The notes below the pieces were generated by a model. That model was not told the DNA's origin. It made no database searches and worked only from the letters and a program-made list of their open reading frames with translations. The translations under genes were made by a program, and so were the position numbers. Below are positions 1-5,501 of a DNA stretch of 6,080 nucleotides, in pieces; position 1 is the stretch's first letter, and every line of letters starts with the position of its first letter. The stretch comes from Pseudomonadota bacterium (lineage in GTDB: Bacteria > Pseudomonadota > Alphaproteobacteria > Rhizobiales > Xanthobacteraceae): assembly GCA_023430245.1 (NCBI GenBank), contig JAEZBA010000308.1, positions 1-6,080 on the forward strand. Direction: 5' to 3'.

Positions 1-1667
1 GGTTCGCACGCACCAATCATCCGGCGGCGAGGGACCCGTACTTTCTCTATGCTGCCAGCAATGCCGGCAGCTTTCTCGCGCTGATCTCCTATCCGGTCGC
101 GATCGAACCGTTTATCCGGCTCGGGCCACAGTCGTGGCTGCGGACCGGCGGATTCTATCTGCTGATCCTGCTGATTGGCGCGTGCGGATTGCTGATGCTA
201 CGCCACCCCGGCGAAGCCGTAACGGCTAACGCGTCCGAAGCCGACGAGGCGGCGCGCCCACGTGCGGGTGACATCGTCTGGTGGGTATTTCTCGCCGCTG
301 TGCCGTCCGGTCTGCTGATCGCGGTGACGGCGCATATCGCGACGGATATTGCCGCCGTCCCGCTGCTCTGGGTGCTGCCGCTTGCGCTTTACCTCGTCAC
401 CTTCGTGATCGTGTTCCAGACGCGGCCGCTGATCCCGCATGCGCTGGTGGTGAAGGTGCAGCCGCTTTTCGTTCTCGCCCTTGCCGCTGCATTCGTGCTG
501 GGCCCGATCGATTCCATCGTGAGTTCGATCGCCCTGCACCTCAGCGTGTTCTTTGTCTGCGTGCTGATGTGCCACGGCGAACTGGCGCGGCGTCGTCCGC
601 CGCCGCGTTATCTGACCGGCTATTACATGTGGATTTCGGTCGGCGGCATGATCGGCGGCATCCTCACCGGGCTGGTTGCGCCGCAAGTCTTCACGTGGAT
701 TGCCGAATATCCGATCCTGCTGCTTCTTGCGGTGCTGTGCCGTCCAGGTCTGTCGCTGCCGGTGCGGGGCAGCGGTCAATATGCGCTGCTGGTCGCGCTC
801 GCGGGCGGTCTCCTGTTTCTCGGTGCGGCGCTGGCGTTCGATCTGCGGCCGCAATGGAGCACGCTTTATGTCATCGTCGGTCTTCTGCTCGGGCTGACCG
901 TCGGCTTCTGGCAGGCGCCGTTGCCGTTCGCGGCGATCCTCGCCGCATTGTTCATTGTCAACCTGTCGTTCCGGGAAAACCAGACGGTCCATGTCGTGCG
1001 CAATTTCTTCGGCGTGCTCAGTGTCGTCGATTCATCGGACGGACAATATCGCGGGCTGTGGCATGGCACCACGAGCCAGGGCACCCAGCAGGTGCGCGAC
1101 GACGACGGCAATCGCATCAAGGGCCGGCCGGAGATGATCTCCGAATTCTACGAAGGCTTCGGTATCGATCAGGTGTTCAAGGCGGTGCATGCGAAGAAGG
1201 AGGGGCCAATCGATTATGCTGTGATCGGATTAGGTACCGGCTCGCTCGCCTGCCAGCGACGCCCCGGTGACACGCTGACATACTACGAAATCGATCCGGA
1301 CATCGTGCGTATCGCGTCGGATCCGGCGCTCTTCAACTTCGTTTCGGAATGCGCGCCGGATGCCCCGATCCTGATCGGCGACGCCCGGCAGAAGCTGCAG
1401 AATGCGCCGGATGCAAGCTACGATCTGATCATGATCGACGCCTTCATCGGCGCGGCGATTCCGGTGCATCTGCTGACCCGCGAAGCCATTGCGCTCTATC
1501 AGCGCAAGCTCAAGCCCGGCGGCCTGATTGCGATGCACATCTCGAACAAGAATCTGGAGCTGGCGTCGGTGGTGGCGGGTGTGGCCGAGGCCAACGGCCT
1601 TATCGCTCGCGTCTATGACGGAGGCGATGCCGAGGACGATGCCGATCGCTATCTCTGGGTGCCGTAG
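1..1667 (+). CDS. Fused membrane / spermidine synthase-like protein, 5'-partial, ended early by in-frame TAG
   Basis: The frame is open from the left edge (first whole codon at 3), so the true start lies upstream; the TTG at 189 and ATG at 195 are internal. Numbered from codon 3, the visible 554 residues begin with about eleven hydrophobic, probably membrane-spanning stretches (about 15-36, 49-66, 93-112, 119-139, 152-167, 170-190, 209-227, 236-246, 261-279, 288-303, 308-322). A soluble Rossmann methyltransferase/spermidine synthase-type domain follows: glycine-rich SAM loop GLGTG at 409-413, acidic Glu429 in YYEIDP, IGDAR near 460, and YDLIMIDAF with Asp479. Family hallmarks are HGELARRRP, the GG-rich YYMWISVGG helix and RNFFGVLSV. 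The catalytic region reads IDAFIGAAIP rather than the DSSDP type of true spermidine synthases, so aminopropyl transfer is doubtful. In this family the fused form is known, but its reaction is not. The TAG at 1665-1667 removes a tail that is still recognisable downstream. Confidence 0.85.
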   Translation, partial: FARTNHPAARDPYFLYAASNAGSFLALISYPVAIEPFIRLGPQSWLRTGGFYLLILLIGACGLLMLRHPGEAVTANASEADEAARPRAGDIVWWVFLAAVPSGLLIAVTAHIATDIAAVPLLWVLPLALYLVTFVIVFQTRPLIPHALVVKVQPLFVLALAAAFVLGPIDSIVSSIALHLSVFFVCVLMCHGELARRRPPPRYLTGYYMWISVGGMIGGILTGLVAPQVFTWIAEYPILLLLAVLCRPGLSLPVRGSGQYALLVALAGGLLFLGAALAFDLRPQWSTLYVIVGLLLGLTVGFWQAPLPFAAILAALFIVNLSFRENQTVHVVRNFFGVLSVVDSSDGQYRGLWHGTTSQGTQQVRDDDGNRIKGRPEMISEFYEGFGIDQVFKAVHAKKEGPIDYAVIGLGTGSLACQRRPGDTLTYYEIDPDIVRIASDPALFNFVSECAPDAPILIGDARQKLQNAPDASYDLIMIDAFIGAAIPVHLLTREAIALYQRKLKPGGLIAMHISNKNLELASVVAGVAEANGLIARVYDGGDAEDDADRYLWVP

Positions 1668-1832
1668 GTTGCAGTGCTGGCTCAGCGCGAGGAGGACTTT
1701 GGTGCGCTGGCGAAATCCGAATACTGGCCGGTGCAGGAACGCGATCCGGCGCAGCGTGTCTGGTCGGACGATTACTCCAATGTGGTGGGTGCAGCCATAC
1801 GCCACCTCCGCGCCCGCTGGCAGCGCAATTGA
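1668..1832 (+). pseudogene. Untranslated C-terminal tail of the spermidine synthase-like gene, beyond the TAG
   Basis: After the TAG the same reading frame continues without a shift for 54 codons to a TGA at 1830-1832. It begins VAVLAQREEDFGAL, contains EYWPVQERDPAQ and ends with VWSDDYSNVVGAAIRHLRARW. A W-[ST]-D-D-Y-S-N motif close to the C-terminus is the usual end of fused SpeE-like proteins, so this is the original tail of the upstream gene and not a new gene. No start codon with a ribosome-binding site precedes it. The simplest reading is a recent nonsense mutation; a base-call error or low-level amber readthrough are alternatives. Confidence 0.75.
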
Positions 1833-1844
1833 CCCCGCCGCAAG

Positions 1845-1965
1845 CTAGGCCGTGAACCCATAAATCTGTTGGGCTACCCGATTGCTCGATCTCCGCTATA
1901 CCCCGGTAGCGGCCACATTTCGCGTCGCAGCGATCTGACGCGATGGGCCAGGAACAGACATCGCC
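1845..1965. repeat. Possible dispersed intergenic repeat with two stem-loops
   Basis: This noncoding stretch contains CCGCTA (1893-1898) matched by TAGCGG (1907-1912) across an 8-nt loop. It also contains TCGCGTC (1920-1926) matched by GACGCGA (1937-1943) across a 10-nt loop. The segment from GCGATGGGCC to the AGACAT-type end resembles, from memory, short repeats scattered between genes in Bradyrhizobium-type genomes, which often give rise to spurious hypothetical proteins. Neither hairpin is followed by a T-run, so neither is a standard terminator. The repeat call is an inference that needs a genome-wide self-comparison. Confidence 0.35.
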
Positions 1966-2062
1966 TACTCGGTCACCTCGTCGGCGCGTTGCTGAAAAAA
2001 CGAAGCTATCCGCCGGAAGCAACAAGTTCTTAGGAAGAGCGCCGATTACCCTTTACGGTCCA

Positions 2063-2079
2063 TTGGTTGGCACAACCAA
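2063..2079. promoter_or_regulatory. Perfect 7-bp inverted repeat, operator-like
   Basis: TTGGTTGgcaCAACCAA is a perfect 7+7 bp palindrome with a 3-bp spacer, centred 160 bp before the amine oxidase ATG. The right half-word CAACCAA recurs twice, overlapping by three bases, at 2178-2184 and 2182-2188; the first of these is 105 bp from the copy at 2073-2079. The size and symmetry suit a dimeric helix-turn-helix repressor or activator. Which protein would bind is unknown, and no regulator gene is present in the window. Confidence 0.45.
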
Positions 2080-2136
2080 CTGACGTCGGAGTGCCGCATT
2101 CCCCGCCTCAAAACCAGCTCTTAGACTTGAATAGAA

Positions 2137-2166
2137 AAGGTCAGGACACCGGGGTGAGCTGACGTT
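2137..2166. promoter_or_regulatory. Long interrupted dyad symmetry upstream of the amine oxidase
   Basis: Symmetric blocks AA, GTCAG, CACC are mirrored by GGTG, CTGAC, TT around a centre between 2151 and 2152. Eleven of fifteen opposed positions are complementary, and the four mismatches fall between the blocks. The element ends 64 bp before the amine oxidase start. It could be an operator for a dimeric regulator, or a weak hairpin in the 5' leader. No T-run follows it, so it is not a usual terminator. Confidence 0.4.
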
Positions 2167-2177
2167 AATGATTTCAT

Positions 2178-2189
2178 CAACCAACCAAT
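2178..2189. repeat. Overlapping CAACCAA half-sites
   Basis: The run CAACCAACCAAT contains two overlapping copies of the half-site found in the palindrome at 2063-2079. It lies 42-53 bp upstream of the amine oxidase ATG, near where the core promoter or 5' leader should be. If functional it may be a second, lower-symmetry binding site for the same regulator. Chance is possible because the word is short and of low complexity. Confidence 0.3.
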
Positions 2190-2230
2190 ACGGATGAGGT
2201 TTCGGCTCACATAGCTTAGAGTTTCATTCC

Positions 2231-3559
2231 ATGCGTGCACATGTCGTCATCATTGGCGCCGGCATTTCCGGCCTGACCGCCGCGATCACCATTGGAGAAG
2301 GCGTCGAAGCACTCGTCGCAGGCGGCGGGGCGATCGCACGTCCTCGGATGACTGTCCTTGAAGCCGCGGACTGGATTGGCGGGCGGGCGCGCACTGATGA
2401 GCTATCCACGGGCGTGAAGGTCGATGCCGGATCGCACTGGTTTCATGGTGGCGCCAGGAACCCGTTCTACAAATGGGCTTGCGCTCGTCGTTATGATCTT
2501 GGGCCAATCAGCATCGATACCGCCACACGGCGCTTTAACGCGTCTGTCGATGGCGCGATGGCGTCCGGACAGCGCGAATGGGCGATGAACCGGATGTATG
2601 AGATGTATGCGATTTGGAAGGCGCAACATCCGGATGAAGATATTTCTCTGCGGCAATTGGCCGAGATGTCCAAATCGCGCGTGATTATCGCCGTAGCCGA
2701 GGAGCGCGCAAACAACTGGATGGCGGTCGACAGTGCTGCAAAGGTTTCAAGCGATGAGTTCTGGGGTGATGATGCGGGTTCCGGCGGCTTTCAGTTGCAG
2801 GATGGGATTGCAAAGCTGATTACTGCCATGGCCGACGAAGCACGGTATTTCAAGGCTGACATCCAGCGCCGTCGTGTCGTGCAGGCGGTCAAGCGGGCCG
2901 GAAACCACCTTGGAATCGTCACTGCGACGGAGACGATCGAAGCCGACTACGTGCTGAGCACGCTTTCCATCGGCGCCCTGAAGTCGAACGGCGTACAATT
3001 CGAAAAAAACGTGCGTGCGCAGCTGGATCCGCTTCTGGCGGGGATGACTGCGGCCAGGATGACCAAGATTTTCGTGCCGCTACGGCCCGAGTTTTTCATC
3101 GAACGCCGCATCGAACCCGACACCTTTGTGACGCTCTACGATCAGCATCATGCCTGGCTTTTGCATCTTCGCACCGACGGCAAACCGGTTGTGACGATCT
3201 TTGCTTCGGGAGCGATGTCGGATCTGGTAGAAAAATCTCACTACGCAGACATGGAAAGCCAGATGCTCGATCTGCTCGATCGCGTGGGCGAGCCGGACCT
3301 GAGCGATGCGCGCAGTAATTTAGAAGGCCGCATCCACATGACAGACTGGACAACCAACCCGAATTTTCTGGGGGCCTATTCGGCGATGCTGCCCGGCGTC
3401 AAACGCCGCAATCCGCTGGTTGTCGGCAACCTGGTGTTCGCCGGCGAGGCGTTTGTGCAGAACCTGAAGATGAGTCCCAGTCAAATGACCGGAGCCTGGG
3501 CCTCCGGCCGCATTGCGGGCCAGAAGATCTTGCGCAAACTGGCGCTCAAGAAGAACTGA
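2231..3559 (+). CDS. Flavin amine oxidase-family FAD-dependent oxidoreductase
   Basis: This complete 442-residue protein has the usual length for the monoamine/polyamine oxidase fold and should be a soluble cytoplasmic flavoenzyme; no signal peptide or membrane segment is seen. The N-terminal dinucleotide-binding loop is VVIIGAGISG (Gly9, Gly11, Gly14), followed by VLEAADWIGGR with ribose-binding Glu44 and the GGR motif at 50-52, then DAGSHWFHG at 65-73. LQDGIAKLI lies near 189-197. MTKIFV carries Lys279 at the place of the conserved lysine that contacts flavin N5 through water in LSD1 and polyamine oxidases. TDWTTNPNFLGAYS is at 371-384. The FAD-closing end is FAGEA (403-407) and TGAWASGR (420-427). 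No cysteine suggests covalent flavin. About eleven extra residues sit between the first helix and the VLEA strand. The ATG at 2231 is the only sensible start; GAG at 2219-2221 is a weak ribosome-binding site. The substrate is unknown, an amine being likeliest from the family. Confidence 0.88.
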   Translation: MRAHVVIIGAGISGLTAAITIGEGVEALVAGGGAIARPRMTVLEAADWIGGRARTDELSTGVKVDAGSHWFHGGARNPFYKWACARRYDLGPISIDTATRRFNASVDGAMASGQREWAMNRMYEMYAIWKAQHPDEDISLRQLAEMSKSRVIIAVAEERANNWMAVDSAAKVSSDEFWGDDAGSGGFQLQDGIAKLITAMADEARYFKADIQRRRVVQAVKRAGNHLGIVTATETIEADYVLSTLSIGALKSNGVQFEKNVRAQLDPLLAGMTAARMTKIFVPLRPEFFIERRIEPDTFVTLYDQHHAWLLHLRTDGKPVVTIFASGAMSDLVEKSHYADMESQMLDLLDRVGEPDLSDARSNLEGRIHMTDWTTNPNFLGAYSAMLPGVKRRNPLVVGNLVFAGEAFVQNLKMSPSQMTGAWASGRIAGQKILRKLALKKN

Positions 3560-3607
3560 TCTCTAAAGACGACCTCCCGCCCATGTCCGCTGCGGATCAT
3601 TCGTCAC

Positions 3608-3622
3608 CCGCCGAACCGGCGG
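3608..3622. terminator. GC hairpin between convergent genes, weak terminator candidate
   Basis: CCGCCG and CGGCGG form a perfect 6-bp stem with an AAC loop. It lies in the 82-bp gap where the amine oxidase (+) and the small minus-strand gene converge. A second short stem, TCCGC/GCGGA, lies at 3586-3596. Neither is followed by a T-run on either strand, so intrinsic termination would be inefficient. The placement, not the structure, is the main argument. Confidence 0.3.
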
Positions 3623-3641
3623 CAAGCAGCGAGTCTACGAC

Positions 3642-3884
3642 CTAGTGCGACCGCCATGGATAGGGTACCCGCAGATTGACAGGCGGATCTGACTGGATCG
3701 ACGGCGCATCGTCGACCGGATTCAATGCGGCCAGCGCGTGATTGACGTCCTCGCTTTCGAGCAATTCGCTCAGGCGCCTGATCGCCCTGTCCGCCGAGGA
3801 CGGATTGGCGGAATCGCCAACGGTTTCAAGTTCTCGCCGGGCCAGCCGGACCGCCTCGGCCAATGTCACCACATGGTTCTTCAT
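3642..3884 (-). CDS. Small hypothetical protein, 80 residues
   Basis: I chose the ATG at 3884 (protein start MKNHVVTLAEAV) because AGGGAG, a good ribosome-binding site, lies 9 bases before it. An upstream in-frame ATG at 3947 would add 21 residues but has no such site. The protein begins with a probable amphipathic helix (about 5-21, AEAVRLARRELETV), has a second at about 31-45 (ADRAIRRLSELLESE), and ends in a proline-rich, probably flexible tail finishing PYPWRSH. There is no signal peptide, membrane segment, cysteine or known motif. It is the last of three minus-strand genes, 68 bp after the exported protein. I do not recognise a family. The clear ribosome-binding site and protein-like composition argue that it is real. 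Confidence 0.6.
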   Translation of the reverse strand: MKNHVVTLAEAVRLARRELETVGDSANPSSADRAIRRLSELLESEDVNHALAALNPVDDAPSIQSDPPVNLRVPYPWRSH

Positions 3885-3893
3885 ATGCGTGGA

Positions 3894-3899
3894 CTCCCT
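3894..3899 (-). promoter_or_regulatory. Ribosome-binding site deciding the start of the 80-residue protein
   Basis: On the minus strand this reads AGGGAG, 9 bases before the ATG at 3884. It favours that start over the upstream in-frame ATG at 3947. Confidence 0.6.
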
Positions 3900-3952
3900 G
3901 TTCCCAGGAAATAACGCCTCGGTGACGATTTCGCATCGGGGACACAATATAT

Positions 3953-4417
3953 TTATCCCGCGGAACAGGTCACCCGGCCCTTGAGACTTGTGGTTTTGCC
4001 GTCCGCTCCTGGCTTCGGAATATCGAAGATTGTCAGGGCATAGCCGCCCCGAAACTCGATCTCATCGCCTTTGCGCGGCCATGCCTCGATCACGATATCG
4101 ACATAGCCATGGGGCTCGCCGTCCCGCTCCTGATAGACCCGAAGCTTGAGATTGCGGTCGTCGAGCCATTGCTGGGTGAGATGGTCCCTGCCGAATGTGA
4201 GCTTGCGGAAATCCTTCGGCACGCCGGGCGAAAGGATTTCAAGTTCGCCCTTGAAACTGAAGAAGCCGGAGCCGACCCCGCTGCTGATGCCGGCTTCGAC
4301 CGAGAGCTTCACGGCTTTGTCGCTCGCCTCGCAGCTCAGCCCCTCGCTGGCGTGAGCGGGAGCTGCGGCAAGGAGAAGAGAAAGAACAAAGAAGACGGCG
4401 ACGATACGGTTTTGCAT
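3953..4417 (-). CDS. Exported hypothetical protein with signal peptide and two cysteines
   Basis: This is a 154-residue protein. Residues 1-23 form a classical Sec signal peptide: MQNR, a hydrophobic core IVAVFFVLSLLLAAAP, then AHA with cleavage likely before Ser24. The mature part of about 131 residues has one cysteine near each end (Cys29 in LSCEA, Cys151 in VTCSAG), which could form a disulfide in the periplasm. Alternating polar and hydrophobic stretches (LKLRVYQERDG, YVDIVIEAWPRKGDEIEFRGGYAL) suggest a mostly beta-strand fold. No lipobox or catalytic motif is visible. The frame stays open far upstream through xerC, but only in the wrong phase for xerC. The ATG at 4417 is chosen because the signal peptide begins there and no GTG, TTG or ATG closely precedes it. 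Its ribosome-binding site is poor (CTCCGGTC before ATG), so it may depend on coupling to xerC, which ends 61 bp upstream. The function is unknown. Confidence 0.75.
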   Translation of the reverse strand: MQNRIVAVFFVLSLLLAAAPAHASEGLSCEASDKAVKLSVEAGISSGVGSGFFSFKGELEILSPGVPKDFRKLTFGRDHLTQQWLDDRNLKLRVYQERDGEPHGYVDIVIEAWPRKGDEIEFRGGYALTIFDIPKPGADGKTTSLKGRVTCSAG

Positions 4418-4478
4418 GACCGGAGGCTTGGTTGCGACCGCCAGATTTTCAGACGGGCTCGGTTCAGGCGCAAGACCC

Positions 4479-5432
4479 TCAAGCCCGCGGATGCGCCGCG
4501 TGATAGGCCTCGAGCAGCCTCTCCGTGTCAACCGCGGTGTAGATCTGTGTGGTCGAGAGCGAAGCATGGCCGAGCAATTCCTGGATTGCGCGCAGGTCGC
4601 CGCCGCGCGACAGCAGGTGCGTCGCGAACGAATGCCGGAGCGCATGCGGGGTCGCGGTGTCGGGTAGCGATAGCGCGCCGCGCAGACGCTCCATGGTGAG
4701 CTGGATGATGCGCGGCGACAGCGGCCCACCCTTGGCGCCGACAAACAGCGGCCCGTCATCCGGGAGATCGTAGGGGCAGAGCGCGATGTAATCGTGGATC
4801 ATCGCGAGAACCGCCGGCAGCACCGGCACCATGCGTGCCTTGTTGCCCTTGCCAATGACCGTCAGGGTATCGCCACTGCCCGACGCCGGGATATCGCGGC
4901 GCTTGAGGCCGAGCGCTTCGGCGATGCGCAGGCCCGAGCCATAGAGCAGCGCCATGACGGCCGCGTCGCGTGCGAAAATCCAGGGCTCGCGTTCTTCCCC
5001 GGCGCGCAAGTCCGTGTCGGAGATGCGCTTGGCCTGCCGCACCGCCAGCGGCTTCGGCAGGCTCTTCGGAATTTTCGGTGCGCGCACCGCATTGAGCGCG
5101 CCGACCTTGCCCTTGCCATTGCGCTCCAGAAAGCGCGCGAAGCTGCGGGCGCCAGCCAGCTGGCGCATGAGGGTGCGGCCGCCGAGGCCTTTGGCGCGGC
5201 GGGCCGCCATAAAGGCGCGGACATCCTGCGGCGACAATGCGGCGAAATCGGCGAGCGAGGGCTGGCCGCCGAGATGGTCCGCCATAAATAACAGGAACTG
5301 GGTGACGTCGCGGCGATAGGCCTCGACGGTTTTCGGCGACATCCGCTTCTCGTTGCCGAGAAACGCCAACCATCGCAGACATTCTGCAGATATGTCGGCA
5401 GAGAACGGCAGATCATCGGCGGGTTCGAGCAT
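4479..5432 (-). CDS. xerC: Tyrosine recombinase XerC
   Basis: This 317-residue protein has the normal length for XerC, which with XerD resolves chromosome dimers at dif during division. The N-terminal SAM-like DNA-binding domain spans about 11-105 (CLRWLAFLGNEKRMSPKTVEAYRRD near 18-42). The catalytic domain carries the full residue set: Arg169 in YGSGLRIAE, Lys195 in IGKGNK, His263 and Arg266 in HALRHSFATHLL, His289 in LGHASL, and the nucleophile Tyr298 in TTQIYT. All are present, so the enzyme should be active. The ATG at 5432 fits the usual XerC N-terminus and has GGTGGGA 10 bases upstream. The frame extends further upstream but there runs antisense through priA, so longer starts are rejected. 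Its divergence from priA is, as I recall, typical of Rhizobiales and argues for housekeeping XerC over a phage or integron integrase. XerD is the alternative name that sequence alone cannot fully exclude. Confidence 0.92.
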   Translation of the reverse strand: MLEPADDLPFSADISAECLRWLAFLGNEKRMSPKTVEAYRRDVTQFLLFMADHLGGQPSLADFAALSPQDVRAFMAARRAKGLGGRTLMRQLAGARSFARFLERNGKGKVGALNAVRAPKIPKSLPKPLAVRQAKRISDTDLRAGEEREPWIFARDAAVMALLYGSGLRIAEALGLKRRDIPASGSGDTLTVIGKGNKARMVPVLPAVLAMIHDYIALCPYDLPDDGPLFVGAKGGPLSPRIIQLTMERLRGALSLPDTATPHALRHSFATHLLSRGGDLRAIQELLGHASLSTTQIYTAVDTERLLEAYHAAHPRA

Positions 5433-5501
5433 ATCGTCGTTATCCCACCGCCACCCTTGACCCTTCCTTAAGCGCCCGGAATCGGGTGAGTCTCGCCCCG
5501 C
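5433..5501. promoter_or_regulatory. Divergent xerC-priA intergenic promoter region
   Basis: These 69 bp must hold the start signals of both genes unless the promoters lie inside coding sequence. On the plus strand TTGACC at 5457-5462 is a plausible -35 box for priA, but the region 17 bp downstream (AATCGG) is a poor -10. GGTGAG at 5485-5490 can serve as the priA ribosome-binding site. On the minus strand GGTGGGA (5449-5443) serves xerC. No strong operator symmetry is seen beyond the 6-bp CTTAAG at 5467-5472. Confidence 0.35.

Larger units (their letters stand above)
1833..2230. other. 398-bp intergenic region without a convincing gene
   Basis: The region lies between the end of the broken SpeE-like frame and the ATG of the amine oxidase. 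It is visibly less GC-rich than its flanks in its right half (A- and T-runs near 1993, 2131 and 2165). The left half carries two stem-loops, and the right half carries two dyad symmetries and a repeated CAACCAA word. The only sizeable plus-strand ORF inside it (1943-2083, 46 codons) lacks a ribosome-binding site. I see no tRNA, no clear sigma-70 promoter and no strong terminator. Confidence 0.7.

Noticed and set aside
1661..1670. A frameshift as the cause of the early stop in the SpeE-like gene
   Set aside because: The codons after the TAG (GTT GCA GTG) are in the same phase as those before it, so a single nonsense codon explains the break.
1600..2025. A 141-codon minus-strand ORF across the SpeE-like tail and the intergenic repeat
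   Set aside because: It is antisense to the conserved WSDDYSN tail. Its remainder translates repeat-like DNA, a common source of false hypothetical proteins.
1943..2083. A 46-codon plus-strand ORF starting MGQEQTSPTRSPRRR, with basic residues that faintly recall a transposase N-terminus
   Set aside because: There is no ribosome-binding site, it begins inside a stem-loop and repeat-like sequence, and the resemblance is too vague to name.
2067..2085. A possible sigma-54 promoter (TTGGCAC at 2067-2073)
   Set aside because: The required GC-type -12 element is missing at the right spacing (ACTG in place of TTGC), and the word overlaps the palindrome.
3742..3984. An 80-codon plus-strand ORF opposite the small minus-strand gene
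   Set aside because: Its composition is Ser/Arg-rich as expected of an antisense shadow, while the minus-strand frame has a good ribosome-binding site.
4418..4759. A long N-terminal extension of the exported protein through the xerC 3' end
   Set aside because: It is an off-frame reading of xerC, and a signal peptide would not lie at residue 115.
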